In this document: positions 50,701 to 63,670 of the stretch, piece by piece
Numbering within the stretch: position 1 is the stretch's first letter
Layout of the letters: every line of letters starts with the position of its first letter
NCBI GenBank assembly: GCA_031216915.1
Contig: JAUFNR010000072.1
Location: 1-64,000, forward strand
Length of the DNA stretch: 64,000 nt
Direction: 5' to 3'
Source of the DNA: Pictodentalium vernedei
Taxonomy: Eukaryota; Mollusca; Scaphopoda; Dentaliida; Dentaliidae
The notes under the pieces: generated by a model
What the model was told of the DNA's origin: nothing
Databases searched by the model: none
What the model saw: only the letters and a program-made list of their open reading frames with translations
Position numbers and translations under genes: made by a program

Positions 50701-51767
50701 CAAAATACACAGTATATTTAAAGTTTGTAGTATTGGATTGCATTTATTTGTTTACTATTACGGTATCGCGACTCTTTCCTCAACCTAATTTGTGTTCTTT
50801 TGGATGAAAGTGGACGGATAGCACAGCTATCTACCCACTACATATCTTCCTAACTTACTAAACTGGTACACGAAGGGCTAGCACTGGTTGAAGGCAAGTG
50901 TACCATCAACGTGTTGTACGCATTTGCACAATGCGCAGATTGCTCCCACATGGGCAGCTGAAATTAAGGGCCTCACCACTGACACAACGGCGGAGAAGAA
51001 ATGCATTACTTATGGTGGTAATAAAACAGTGTCAGTGCATATACTCTAAGTTAGTCACAGAGCTATTTATTAAGTGGAGTAGAGAATATTTGCAATCTTT
51101 CATTTCAAGGAAACATTAAATCTGGCAGACAGTGGTGCTGAGCAGACAAAAGCCATCATCAGACATTGATTATCGTTTCGTTATTTGACTTAATTTTTGG
51201 AACATAACAGCGTCCATAATTATACAATATGACCTGCAAAGAATTGGTCTGTCTGTTTGGGGCAATTGGTTGTTTACCAACATTTTTGTTTAAATATACT
51301 GATTGTGGAGTATTCCAGCCTTTTGACCGGCTAATTTGCGAACACATGCACTGTAGATGAATGTGCAACCAGCACAAAGCGAAAAATGTATGTGTAAGAA
51401 TAATGAGCAAAATCTAAGAACAGGTGGGTTTTGAACTCACATCGCATTGAATGCGCACTTTTCATACAGCAATGTGAACGCCTGTACTAACTGAGCTACC
51501 GGCCGATTCGTTCTCTTGTGGTAAAATATAAATAAAGAACTTTAAATCATAAGACCTCCATCATTCTGTTTCCAGAGGAGGAAATATCATCCATTTTCGA
51601 GTAATGAAGGGGTATAGGCAGAATATGCTAGTGCTAGTTTTTAATAAAAAATGAACAGAAAAAAGCAGCTGTCATAAGTTACGCTATAAACCAGCTTAAT
51701 GATTGAGCAGACGATTTTTTTGGCAGGGATCTGTTTAGTTGTTCAGACCGGAGTAACATTGTCATAA
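47795..51767 (+). repeat. Unit 13, type B (3973 bp)
   Basis: Poly-G tract 48528-48568 (G18-A-G6), A/T tract 49630-49655 interrupted by a private G at 49647, poly-C tract 50509-50526 (C12-A-C5). A private C-to-G lies near 49452 (AAAAAGTGAA). Confidence 0.97.
51418..51505 (-). tRNA. tRNA-like element (unit 13, B form)
   Basis: B form, no private change seen. Confidence 0.48.
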
Positions 51768-54700
51768 CATCCAGAGTTACTATAAATAGTAACAATTGAC
51801 TGATGTTGGCACTTATTTTGGTACAAAATATCATCACCAGATATCAAAATTTGAACACAAATATCCCAAAAAGGGGTGAATAGAAAGTGCAGATGTTCCG
51901 AACCAAAATCCAGAACATCTCAATAAAGAGAAAGACTCTTTTTACCCGTTAAAAATATTGTTTGTAAAAAAGCGCATTTTCGAAAATTTGTGAAATTTTA
52001 CCAAATTGGCACTCATTTTTTACCCCTGTCCATATTCTTGTCCAAGCATTCAATCTATTCTCAGTCAAGTTACGTATGTTTCCGTGGTATAGAATCACCC
52101 ATATATCAATAACACTGACATTTCTGAGAATGCGAGGACCCTCCGATGTAGGAAGCACACCTATTAGGAAAAAGCAATTCAAAGTGCCAAAGATTCAGCA
52201 TTTGACCACCACCTAATTCGTTACTGTTTTTTGGGTCACACCCACCTAGTATTTATGCCTAAATCATTGCTATTAAACATAACAAAATGAAGTTTAGCCC
52301 ATTGTTTGCAATCAAGTTGCCACTTCAGAGAAGAAGCACACAAGTCTTTAAATCCTGGGTCATATTAAAGCAGTAAAGCATAACGTGGCCACCCCAGTTT
52401 CCAGGGACCCTACAAGAATACACCCATGTGCACTCTTATAAAATATACATCCATCGGCTGCAGCGTAAATGCTCTCCCTTGTCTATAGCTCCTATGTGTT
52501 TGTTTGTGTGTGTGGGGGGGGGGGGAGGGGGGTGGCAGGGACGAAAGGGTTGGAGGAATCAAACATAGTTTAGCCAAGCCCTCCACTGAAAGGCATTAAT
52601 CATGATATTCTGAGATTTTGGGTATAAGCACACATATCGAAAATCTGCGTCCCTGATAAATCTAAAAGAAATTGATAATTTGATTTGTTCAAAACGTACT
52701 CTCATAACTCTAAATGACCATTGATAACCTTTGTGTGGTAGCTGGACAATATAATTGAAAGCTCATCCCATAGCACTGAACAAATATGGGACTATACTTG
52801 GGGGTATCCAAAGCAAATCCACCCTCATCACTTCACTCACCGTTACACGTCTTGATCGTCATTTTGAATGCAGAAATATCTCTCGGGCCACAAAATAATT
52901 GGCCTCCCGTGAAATGAGTGTCTTAGATATCTCAAATGACTGATATTTAAGCGAGCGCCATTGCTATTCGGGATTTGCTCAGTTGTATATAAGGAAGGCC
53001 TTTCCCATTTCAAAAGGGAACAATCAAAATCAGCTTCTGAAAGGCACCATTTGATTTTAGACACACTTACCTCCCTCCGTCTTTCTGGTAAGAAGACGCT
53101 GTGGAGGTATAATCGAAAATATGGCAGCCTTCCAAAATCGCAGAGGTTGCTTTCCTGTAGAAGCACTGAAAAACAAACGATTGGAATTGACAAGTTTCTT
53201 TCGGTCGGCTGTAACAGCTATATTTTGAATAGATAGAACACTAAAAACGCGAACAGAAGATCATTCATTCAGTCTGTTTAGAAAGAATATGGATGGATTC
53301 TCCTTGAAGGGTTTGCCTCGTGTTTCATATATCTAACGAGTGAAACTCCGAGTCATGATTTTATAATGTACAGAAAAGTGACACTTTGCGTTAACCTACG
53401 GCTGTCATTGCCGGAAAAACTGAATTTAGGCCTACCCATTGTTTATTTCAAGTTGATTTATTCTGTCAGAACAAGCGTTTCAGCAAAAGGAAATGTGAAG
53501 ATAATGTTATTTTTATATGTAGAACATTTCTGCATCATAAAATGGGCAAAAAAAAATATTGAGGTTTTTGATGAATTGCTTAAGGGTAACCATAGGCAAA
53601 AATTAAAAAAAAAATTTTTTTTTAGTTGACTAAACCAATAAATAGCACACGTAAAATTTTCCATTGTTCATGATTTTATTCTTGTGAAATATTATCTTCT
53701 GAATTATAGAAGACATTTTAACAGTTACTGTGTGGTGAGTGAACACCTCATTCACGTTATCATAATTATTAATTGGAACACTGGCTTATACAAGTTCTCA
53801 ACTTAGAATAGAAAGAGTCTATGGTTTCGACCTTCGGCTGTTACGTGAAATGTTTGAACGTTCCAACGAATTCCAATTTCTCTGTGCAATTTACCTGAAT
53901 TAATAATGACACAGAATTAATTCTGCCCAACACAGAACATGACCTGCTCTTAAAGCTTGTAATCACACAAATCGGATACCAGTTCTTCACCATAATAAAT
54001 CTGGGAAGTTTGGAAAGTGACTCTTCTTAAACTGTACATAACTTTCTCAGGGCTACAATATGAACCAACGTTACCACTCGCTTGTTTGAAACAAAGAGTC
54101 TTAAAGGACAGCCGATCAAGACCACGAGCAGAGTGGTGAGGTACCCAATGCCCACCAAATGCTGAAACAAGTCGAATCTGAACTTGAAACCCAAATCATA
54201 TGGTTCCCCTCTAAAATATTCATTCACCTTTAATATGATACATAAATTTAAGGCTGACCCGGGATAAACAGAGAAAGAGGTAGGAACCCAGAATGTCCCA
54301 CGTGGATGCTCGTAGGAATGTAAACTTCATCTGTGACACACTAATTATTGTAACGTGAATGCTTTCCTTACCCATCGTGACTCCCTGTTCTCCATATCCT
54401 TATCGAAAAACTGCGGGCGGCAAATCAAGACGAAAAGACAATTTAGAGGCGGAAAATGTAAAACTGAAATAAAATGCCCCCCCCCCACCCCCGACCAAAC
54501 TATGCCATACACACCCTTTGAAAGTATGCTATCCGTAAATGACAGACACTCTAGCACATGGAATCATGACACCGGTCCGCCGCCCCTGTTTAGCTCCAAA
54601 AGTTGTCTAACTTGTAAGTAGAGCCAATATACCACCAGTCATTCTGTGAAAGATACATTTTTTGCTCAAAATACACAGTATATTTAAAGTTTGTAGTATT

Positions 54701-55733
54701 GGATTGCATTTATTTGTTTACTATTACGGTATCGCGACTCTTTCCTCAACCTAATTTGTGTTCTTTTGGATGAAAGTGGACGGATAGCACAGCTATCTAC
54801 CCACTACATATCTTCCTAACTTACTAAACTGGTACACGAAGGGCTAGCACTGGTTGAAGGCAAGTGTACCATCAACGTGTTGTACGCATTTGCACAATGC
54901 GCAGATTGCTCCCACATGGGCAGCTGAAATTAAGGGCCTCACCACTGACACAACGGCGGAGAAGAAATGCATTACTTATGGTGGTAATAAAACAGTGTCA
55001 GTGCATATACTCTAAGTTAGTCACAGAGCTATTTATTAAGTGGAGTAGAGAATATTTGCAATCTTTCATTTCAAGGAAACATTAAATCTGGCAGACAGTG
55101 GTGCTGAGCAGACAAAAGCCATCATCAGACATTGATTATCGTTTCGTTATTTGACTTAATTTTTGGAACATAACAGCGTCCATAATTATACAATATGACC
55201 TGCAAAGAATTGGTCTGTCTGTTTGGGGCAATTGGTTGTTTACCAACATTTTTGTTTAAATATACTGATTGTGAAGTATTCCAGCCTTTTGACCGGCTAA
55301 TTTGCGAACACATGCACTGTAGATGAATGTGCAACCAGCACAAAGCGAAAAATGTATGTGTAAGAATAATGAGCAAAATCTAAGAACAGGTGGGTTTTGA
55401 ACTCACATCGCATTGAATGCGCACTTTTCATACAGCAATGTGAACGCCTGTACTAACTGAGCTACCGGCCGATTCGTTCTCTTGTGGTAAAATATAAATA
55501 AAGAACTTTAAATCATAAGACCTCCATCATTCTGTTTCCAGAGGAGGAAATATCATCCATTTTCGAGTAATGAAGGGGTATAGGCAGAATATGCTAGTGC
55601 TAGTTTTTAATAAAAAATGAACAGAAAAAAGCAGCTGTCATAAGTTACGCTATAAACCAGCTTAATGATTGAGCAGACGATTTTTTTGGCAGGGATCTGT
55701 TTAGTTGTTCAGACCGGAGTAACATTGTCATAA
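51768..55733 (+). repeat. Unit 14, type B (3966 bp)
   Basis: Among the shortest copies, because poly-G (52501-52535, G12-A-G6) and poly-C (54477-54492, C10-A-C5) are both contracted. A/T tract 53598-53623. Private changes near 52128 (CTGAGAATG), 52503, 53310, 54450 and 55274, plus an extra A near 53136. Confidence 0.97.
55384..55471 (-). tRNA. tRNA-like element (unit 14, B form)
   Basis: B form, no private change seen. Confidence 0.48.
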
Positions 55734-58700
55734 CATCCAGAGTTACTATAAATAGTAACAATTGACTGATGTTGGCACTTATTTTGGTACAAAATATCAT
55801 CACCAGATATCAAAATTTGAACACAAATATCCCAAAAAGGGGTGAATAGAAAGTGCAGATGTTCCGAACCAAAATCCAGAACATCTCAATAAAGAGAAAG
55901 ACTCTTTTTACCCGTTAAAAATATTGTTTGTAAAAAAGCGCATTTTCGAAAATTTGTGAAATTTTACCAAATTGGCACTCATTTTTTACCCCTGTCCATA
56001 TTCTTGTCCAAGCATTCAATCTATTCTCAGTCAAGTTACGTATGTTTCCGTGGTATAGAATCACCCATATATCAATAACACTGACATTTCTGAAAATGCG
56101 AGGACCCTCCGATGTAGGAAGCACACCTATTAGGAAAAAGCAATTCAAAGTGCCAAAGATTCAGCATTTGACCACCACCTAATTCGTTACTGTTTTTTGG
56201 GTCACATAGTATGTATGCCTAAATCATTGCTATTAAACATAACAAAATGAAGTTTAGCCCATTGTTTGCAATCAAGTTGCCACTTCAGAGAAGAAGCACA
56301 CAAGTCTTTAAATCCTGGGTCATATTAAAGCAGTAAAGCATAACGTGGCCACCCCAGTTTCCAGGGACCCTACAAGAATACACCCATGTGCACTCTTATA
56401 AAATATACATCCATCGGCTGCAGCGTAAATGCTCTCCCTTGTCTATAGCTCCTATGTGTTTGTGTGTGTGTGTGGGGGGGGGGGGGGGAGGGGGGTGGCA
56501 GGGACGAAAGGGTTGGAGGAATCAAACATAGTTTAGCCAAGCCCTCCACTGAAAGGCATTAATCATGATATTCTGAGATTTTGGGTATAAGCACACATAT
56601 CGAAAATCTGCGTCCCTGATAAATCTAAAAGAAATTGATAATTTGATTTGTTCAAAACGTACTCTCATAACTCTAAATGACCATTGATAACCTTTGTGTG
56701 GTAGCTGGACAATATAATTGAAAGCTAATCCCATAGCACTGAACAAATATGGGACTATACTTGGGGGTATCCAAAGCAAATCCACCCTCATCACTTCACT
56801 CACCGTTACACGTCTTGATCGTCATTTTGAATGCAGAAATATCTCTCGGGCCACAAAATAATTGGCCTCCCGTGAAATGAGTGTCTTAGATATCTCAAAT
56901 GACTGATATTTAAGCGAGCGCCATTGCTATTCGGGATTTGCTCAGTTGTATATAAGGAAGGCCTTTCCCATTTCAAAAGGGAACAATCAAAATCAGCTTC
57001 TGAAAGGCACCATTTGATTTTAGACACACTTACCTCCCTCCGTCTTTCTGGTAAGAAGACGCTGTGGAGGTATAATCGAAAATATGGCAGCCTTCCAAAT
57101 CGCAGAGGTTGCTTTCCTGTAGAAGCACTGAAAAACAAACGATTGGAATTGACAAGTTTCTTTCGGTCGGCTGTAACAGCTATATTTTGAATAGATAGAA
57201 CACTAAAAACGCGAACAGAAGATCATTCATTCAGTCTGTTTAGAAAGAATATGGATGGATTCTCCTTGAAGAGTTTGCCTCGTGTTTCATATATCTAACG
57301 AGTGAAACTCCGAGTCATGATTTTATAATGTACAGAAAAGTGACACTTTGCGTTAACCTACGGCTGTCATTGCCGGAAAAACTGAATTTAGGCCTACCCA
57401 TTGTTTATTTCAAGTTGATTTATTCTGTCAGAACAAGCGTTTCAGCAAAAGGAAATGTGAAGATAATGTTATTTTTATATGTAGAACATTTCTGCATCAT
57501 AAAATGGGCAAAAAAAAATATTGAGGTTTTTGATGAATTGCTTAAGGGTAACCATAGGTAAAAATTAAAAAAAAAATTTTTTTTTAGTTGACTAAACCAA
57601 TAAATAGCACACGTAAAATTTTCCATTGTTCATGATTTTATTCTTGTGAAATATTATCTTCTGAATTATAGAAGACATTTTAACAGTTACTGTGTGGTGA
57701 GTGAACACCTCATTCACGTTATCATAATTATTAATTGGAACACTGGCTTATACAAGTTCTCAACTTAGAATAGAAAGAGTCTATGGTTTCGACCTTCGGC
57801 TGTTACGTGAAATGTTTGAACGTTCCAACGAATTCCAATTTCTCTGTGCAATTTACCTGAATTAATAATGACACAGAATTAATTCTGCCCAACACAGAAC
57901 ATGACCTGCTCTTAAAGCTTGTAATCACACAAATCGGATACCAGTTCTTCACCATAATAAATCTGGGAAGTTTGGAAAGTGACTCTTCTTAAACTGTACA
58001 TAACTTTCTCAGGGCTACAATATGAACCAACGTTACCACTCGCTTGTTTGAAACAAAGAGTCTTAAAGGACAGCCGATCAAGACCACGAGCAGAGTGGTG
58101 AGGTACCCAATGCCCACCAAATGCTGAAACAAGTCGAATCTGAACTTGAAACCCAAATCATATGGTTCCCCTCTAAAATATCCATTCACCTTTAATATGA
58201 TACATAAATTTAAGGCTGACCCGGGATAAACAGAGAAAGAGGTAGGAACCCAGAATGTCCCACGTGGATGCTCGTAGGAATGTAAACTTCATCTGTGACA
58301 CACTAATTATTGTAACGTGAATGCTTTCCTTACCCATCGTGACTCCCTGTTCTCCATATCCTTATCGAAAAACTGCGGGCGGCAAATCAAGACGAAAAGA
58401 CAATTTAGAGGTGGAAAATAATGTAAAACTGAAATAAAATGCCCCCCCCCCCCCCCCACCCCCGACCAAACTATGCCATACACACCCTTTGAAAGTATGC
58501 TATCCGTAAATGACAGACACTCTAGCACATGGAATCATGACACCGGTCCGCCGCCCCTGTTTAGCTCCAAAAGTTGTCTAACTTGTAAGTAGAGCCAATA
58601 TACCACCAGTCATTCTGTGAAAGATACATTTTTTGCTCAAAATACACAGTATATTTAAAGTTTGTAGTATTGGATTGCATTTATTTGTTTACTATTACGG

Positions 58701-59704
58701 TATCGCGACTCTTTCCTCAACCTAATTTGTGTTCTTTTGGATGAAAGTGGACGGATAGCACAGCTATCTACCCACTACATATCTTCCTAACTTACTAAAC
58801 TGGTACACGAAGGGCTAGCACTGGTTGAAGGCAAGTGTACCATCAACGTGTTGTACGCATTTGCACAATGCGCAGATTGCTCCCACATGGGCAGCTGAAA
58901 TTAAGGGCCTCACCACTGACACAACGGCGGAGAAGAAATGCATTACTTATGGTGGTAATAAAACAGTGTCAGTGCATATACTCTAAGTTAGTCACAGAGC
59001 TATTTATTAAGTGGAGTAGAGAATATTTGCAATCTTTCATTTCAAGGAAACATTAAATCTGGCAGACAGTGGTGCTGAGCAGACAAAAGCCATCATCAGA
59101 CATTGATTATCGTTTCGTTATTTGACTTAATTTTTGGAACATAACAGCGTCCATAATTATACAATATGACCTGCAAAGAATTGGTCTGTCTGTTTGGGGC
59201 AATTGGTTGTTTACCAACATTTTTGTTTAAATATACTGATTGTGGAGTATTCCAGCCTTTTGACCGGCTAATTTGCGAACACATGCACTGTAGATGAATG
59301 TGCAACCAGCACAAAGCGAAAAATGTATGTGTAAGAATAATGAGCAAAATCTAAGAACAGGTGGGTTTTGAACTCACATCGCATTGAATGCGCACTTTTC
59401 ATACAGCAATGTGAACGCCTGTACTAACTGAGCTACCGGCCGATTCGTTCTCTTGTGGTAAAATATAAATAAAGAACTTTAAATCATAAGACCTCCATCA
59501 TTCTGTTTCCAGAGGAGGAAATATCATCCATTTTCGAGTAATGAAGGGGTATAGGCAGAATATGCTAGTGCTAGTTTTTAATAAAAAATGAACAGAAAAA
59601 AGCAGCTGTCATAAGTTACGCTATAAACCAGCTTAATGATTGAGCAGACGATTTTTTTGGCAGGGATCTGTTTAGTTGTTCAGACCGGAGTAACATTGTC
59701 ATAA
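55734..59704 (+). repeat. Unit 15, type B (3971 bp), sister of unit 16
   Basis: Shares with unit 16 a 6-bp loss of CCCACC (junction 56206/56207), the adjacent T-to-G change (TAGTATGTATG), the AAT gain near 58418 and GCTAATCCC (variant base 56727). Poly-G tract 56461-56498 (G15-A-G6), A/T tract 57560-57585, poly-C tract 58442-58463 (C16-A-C5, the longest). Private C-to-T near 57559 and T-to-C near 58182. Confidence 0.97.
59355..59442 (-). tRNA. tRNA-like element (unit 15, B form)
   Basis: B form, no private change seen. Confidence 0.48.
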
Positions 59705-62700
59705 CATCCAGAGTTACTATAAATAGTAACAATTGACTGATGTTGGCACTTATTTTGGTACAAAATATCATCACCAGATATCAAAATTTGAACACAAATA
59801 TCCCAAAAAGGGGTGAATAGAAAGTGCAGATGTTCCGAACCAAAATCCACAACATCTCAATAAAGAGAAAGACTCTTTTTACCCGTTAAAAATATTGTTT
59901 GTAAAAAAGCGCATTTTCGAAAATTTGTGAAATTTTACCAAATTGGCACTCATTTTTTACCCCTGTCCATATTCTTGTCCAAGCATTCAATCTATTCTCA
60001 GTCAAGTTACGTATGTTTCCGTGGTATAGAATCACCCATATATCAATAACACTGACATTTCTGAAAATGCGAGGACCCTCCGATGTAGGAAGCACACCTA
60101 TTAGGAAAAAGCAATTCAAAGTGCCAAAGATTCAGCATTTGACCACCACCTAATTCGTTACTGTTTTTTGGGTCACATAGTATGTATGCCTAAATCATTG
60201 CTATTAAACATAACAAAATGAAGTTTAGCCCATTGTTTGCAATCAAGTTGCCACTTCAGAGAAGAAGCACACAAGTCTTTAAATCCTGGGTCATATTAAA
60301 GCAGTAAAGCATAACGTGGCCACCCCAGTTTCCAGGGACCCTACAAGAATACACCCATGTGCACTCTTATAAAATATACATCCATCGGCTGCAGCGTAAA
60401 TGCTCTCCCTTGTCTATAGCTCCTATGTGTTTGTGTGTGTGTGTGGGGGGGGGGGGGGGAGGGGGGTGGCAGGGACGAAAGGGTTGGAGGAATCAAACAT
60501 ACTTTAGCCAAGCCCTCCACTGAAAGGCATTAATCATGATATTCTGAGATTTTGGGTATAAGCACACATATCGAAAATCTGCGTCCCTGATAAATCTAAA
60601 AGAAATTGATAATTTGATTTGTTCAAAACGTACTCTCATAACTCTAAATGACCATTGATAACCTTTGTGTGGTAGCTGGACAATATAATTGAAAGCTAAT
60701 CCCATAGCACTGAACAAATATGGGACTATACTTGGGGGTATCCAAAGCAAATCCACCCTCATCACTTCACTCACCGTTACACGTCTTGATCGTCATTTTG
60801 AATGCAGAAATATCTCTCGGGCCACAAAATAATTGGCCTCCCGTGAAATGAGTGTCTTAGATATCTCAAATGACTGATATTTAAGCGAGCGCCATTGCTA
60901 TTCGGGATTTGCTCAGTTGTATATAAGGAAGGCCTTTCCCATTTCAAAAGGGAACAATCAAAATCAGCTTCTGAAAGGCACCATTTGATTTTAGACACAC
61001 TTACCTCCCTCCGTCTTTCTGGTAAGAAGACGCTGTGGAGGTATAATCGAAAATATGGCAGCCTTCCAAATCGCAGAGGTTGCTTTCCTGTAGAAGCACT
61101 GAAAAACAAACGATTGGAATTGACAAGTTTCTTTCGGTCGGCTGTAACAGCTATATTTTGAATAGATAGAACACTAAAAACGCGAACAGAAGATCATTCA
61201 TTCAGTCTGTTTAGAAAGAATATGGATGGATTCTCCTTGAAGAGTTTGCCTCGTGTTTCATATATCTAACGAGTGAAACTCCGAGTCATGATTTTATAAT
61301 GTACAGAAAAGTGACACTTTGCGTTAACCTACGGCTGTCATTGCCGGAAAAACTGAATTTAGGCCTACCCATTGTTTATTTCAAGTTGATTTATTCTGTC
61401 AGAACAAGCGTTTCAGCAAAAGGAAATGTGAAGATAATGTTATTTTTATATGTAGAACATTTCTGCATCATAAAATGGGCAAAAAAAAATATTGAGGTTT
61501 TTGATGAATTGCTTAAGGGTAACCATAGGCAAAAATTAAAAAAAAAATTTTTTTTTAGTTGACTAAACCAATAAATAGCACACGTAAAATTTTCCATTGT
61601 TCATGATTTTATTCTTGTGAAATATTATCTTCTGAATTATAGAAGACATTTTAACAGTTACTGTGTGGTGAGTGAACACCTCATTCACGTTATCATAATT
61701 ATTAATTGGAACACTGGCTTATACAAGTTCTCAACTTAGAATAGAAAGAGTCTATGGTTTCGACCTTCGGCTGTTACGTGAAATGTTTGAACGTTCCAAC
61801 GAATTCCAATTTCTCTGTGCAATTTACCTGAATTAATAATGACACAGAATTAATTCTGCCCAACACAGAACATGACCTGCTCTTAAAGCTTGTAATCACA
61901 CAAATCGGATACCAGTTCTTCACCATAATAAATCTGGGAAGTTTGGAAAGTGACTCTTCTTAAACTGTACATAACTTTCTCAGGGCTACAATATGAACCA
62001 ACGTTACCACTCGCTTGTTTGAAACAAAGAGTCTTAAAGGACAGCCGATCAAGACCACGAGCAGAGTGGTGAGGTACCCAATGCCCACCAAATGCTGAAA
62101 CAAGTCGAATCTGAACTTGAAACCCAAATCATATGGTTCCCCTCTAAAATATTCATTCACCTTTAATATGATACATAAATTTAAGGCTGACCCGGGATAA
62201 ACAGAGAAAGAGGTAGGAACCCAGAATGTCCCACGTGGATGCTCGTAGGAATGTAAACTTCATCTGTGACACACTAATTATTGTAACGTGAATGCTTTCC
62301 TTACCCATCGTGACTCCCTGTTCTCCATATCCTTATCGAAAAACTGCGGGCGGCAAATCAAGACGAAAAGACAATTTAGAGGTGGAAAATAATGTAAAAC
62401 TGAAATAAAATGCCCCCCCCCCCACCCCCGACCAAACTATGCCATACACACCCTTTGAAAGTATGCTATCCGTAAATGACAGACACTCTAGCACATGGAA
62501 TCATGACACCGGTCCGCCGCCCCTGTTTAGCTCCAAAAGTTGTCTAACTTGTAAGTAGAGCCAATATACCACCAGTCATTCTGTGAAAGATACATTTTTT
62601 GCTCAAAATACACAGTATATTTAAAGTTTGTAGTATTGGATTGCATTTATTTGTTTACTATTACGGTATCGCGACTCTTTCCTCAACCTAATTTGTGTTC

Positions 62701-63670
62701 TTTTGGATGAAAGTGGACGGATAGCACAGCTATCTACCCACTACATATCTTCCTAACTTACTAAACTGGTACACGAAGGGCTAGCACTGGTTGAAGGCAA
62801 GTGTACCATCAACGTGTTGTACGCATTTGCACAATGCGCAGATTGCTCCCACATGGGCAGCTGAAATTAAGGGCCTCACCACTGACACAACGGCGGAGAA
62901 GAAATGCATTACTTATGGTGGTAATAAAACAGTGTCAGTGCATATACTCTAAGTTAGTCACAGAGCTATTTATTAAGTGGAGTAGAGAATATTTGCAATC
63001 TTTCATTTCAAGGAAACATTAAATCTGGCAGACAGTGGTGCTGAGCAGACAAAAGCCATCATCAGACATTGATTATCGTTTCGTTATTTGACTTAATTTT
63101 TGGAACATAACAGCGTCCATAATTATACAATATGACCTGCAAAGAATTGGTCTGTCTGTTTGGGGCAATTGGTTGTTTACCAACATTTTTGTTTAAATAT
63201 ACTGATTGTGGAGTATTCCAGCCTTTTGACCGGCTAATTTGCGAACACATGCACTGTAGATGAATGTGCAACCAGCACAAAGCGAAAAATGTATGTGTAA
63301 GAATAATGAGCAAAATCTAAGAACAGGTGGGTTTTGAACTCACATCGCATTGAATGCGCACTTTTCATACAGCAATGTGAACGCCTGTACTAACTGAGCT
63401 ACCGGCCGATTCGTTCTCTTGTGGTAAAATATAAATAAAGAACTTTAAATCATAAGACCTCCATCATTCTGTTTCCAGAGGAGGAAATATCATCCATTTT
63501 CGAGTAATGAAGGGGTATAGGCAGAATATGCTAGTGCTAGTTTTTAATAAAAAATGAACAGAAAAAAGCAGCTGTCATAAGTTACGCTATAAACCAGCTT
63601 AATGATTGAGCAGACGATTTTTTTGGCAGGGATCTGTTTAGTTGTTCAGACCGGAGTAACATTGTCATAA
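59705..63670 (+). repeat. Unit 16, type B (3966 bp), sister of unit 15
   Basis: Carries the markers shared with unit 15 (6-bp loss at 60177/60178, AAT gain near 62390, variant A at 60698) and also the CCACAAC variant (59850) found in units 11 and 12 but not in 15. Poly-G tract 60432-60469 (G15-A-G6), A/T tract 61531-61556, poly-C tract 62413-62429 (C11-A-C5). Private G-to-C near 60502. Confidence 0.97.
63321..63408 (-). tRNA. tRNA-like element (unit 16, B form)
   Basis: B form, no private change seen; last complete copy in the window. Confidence 0.48.
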
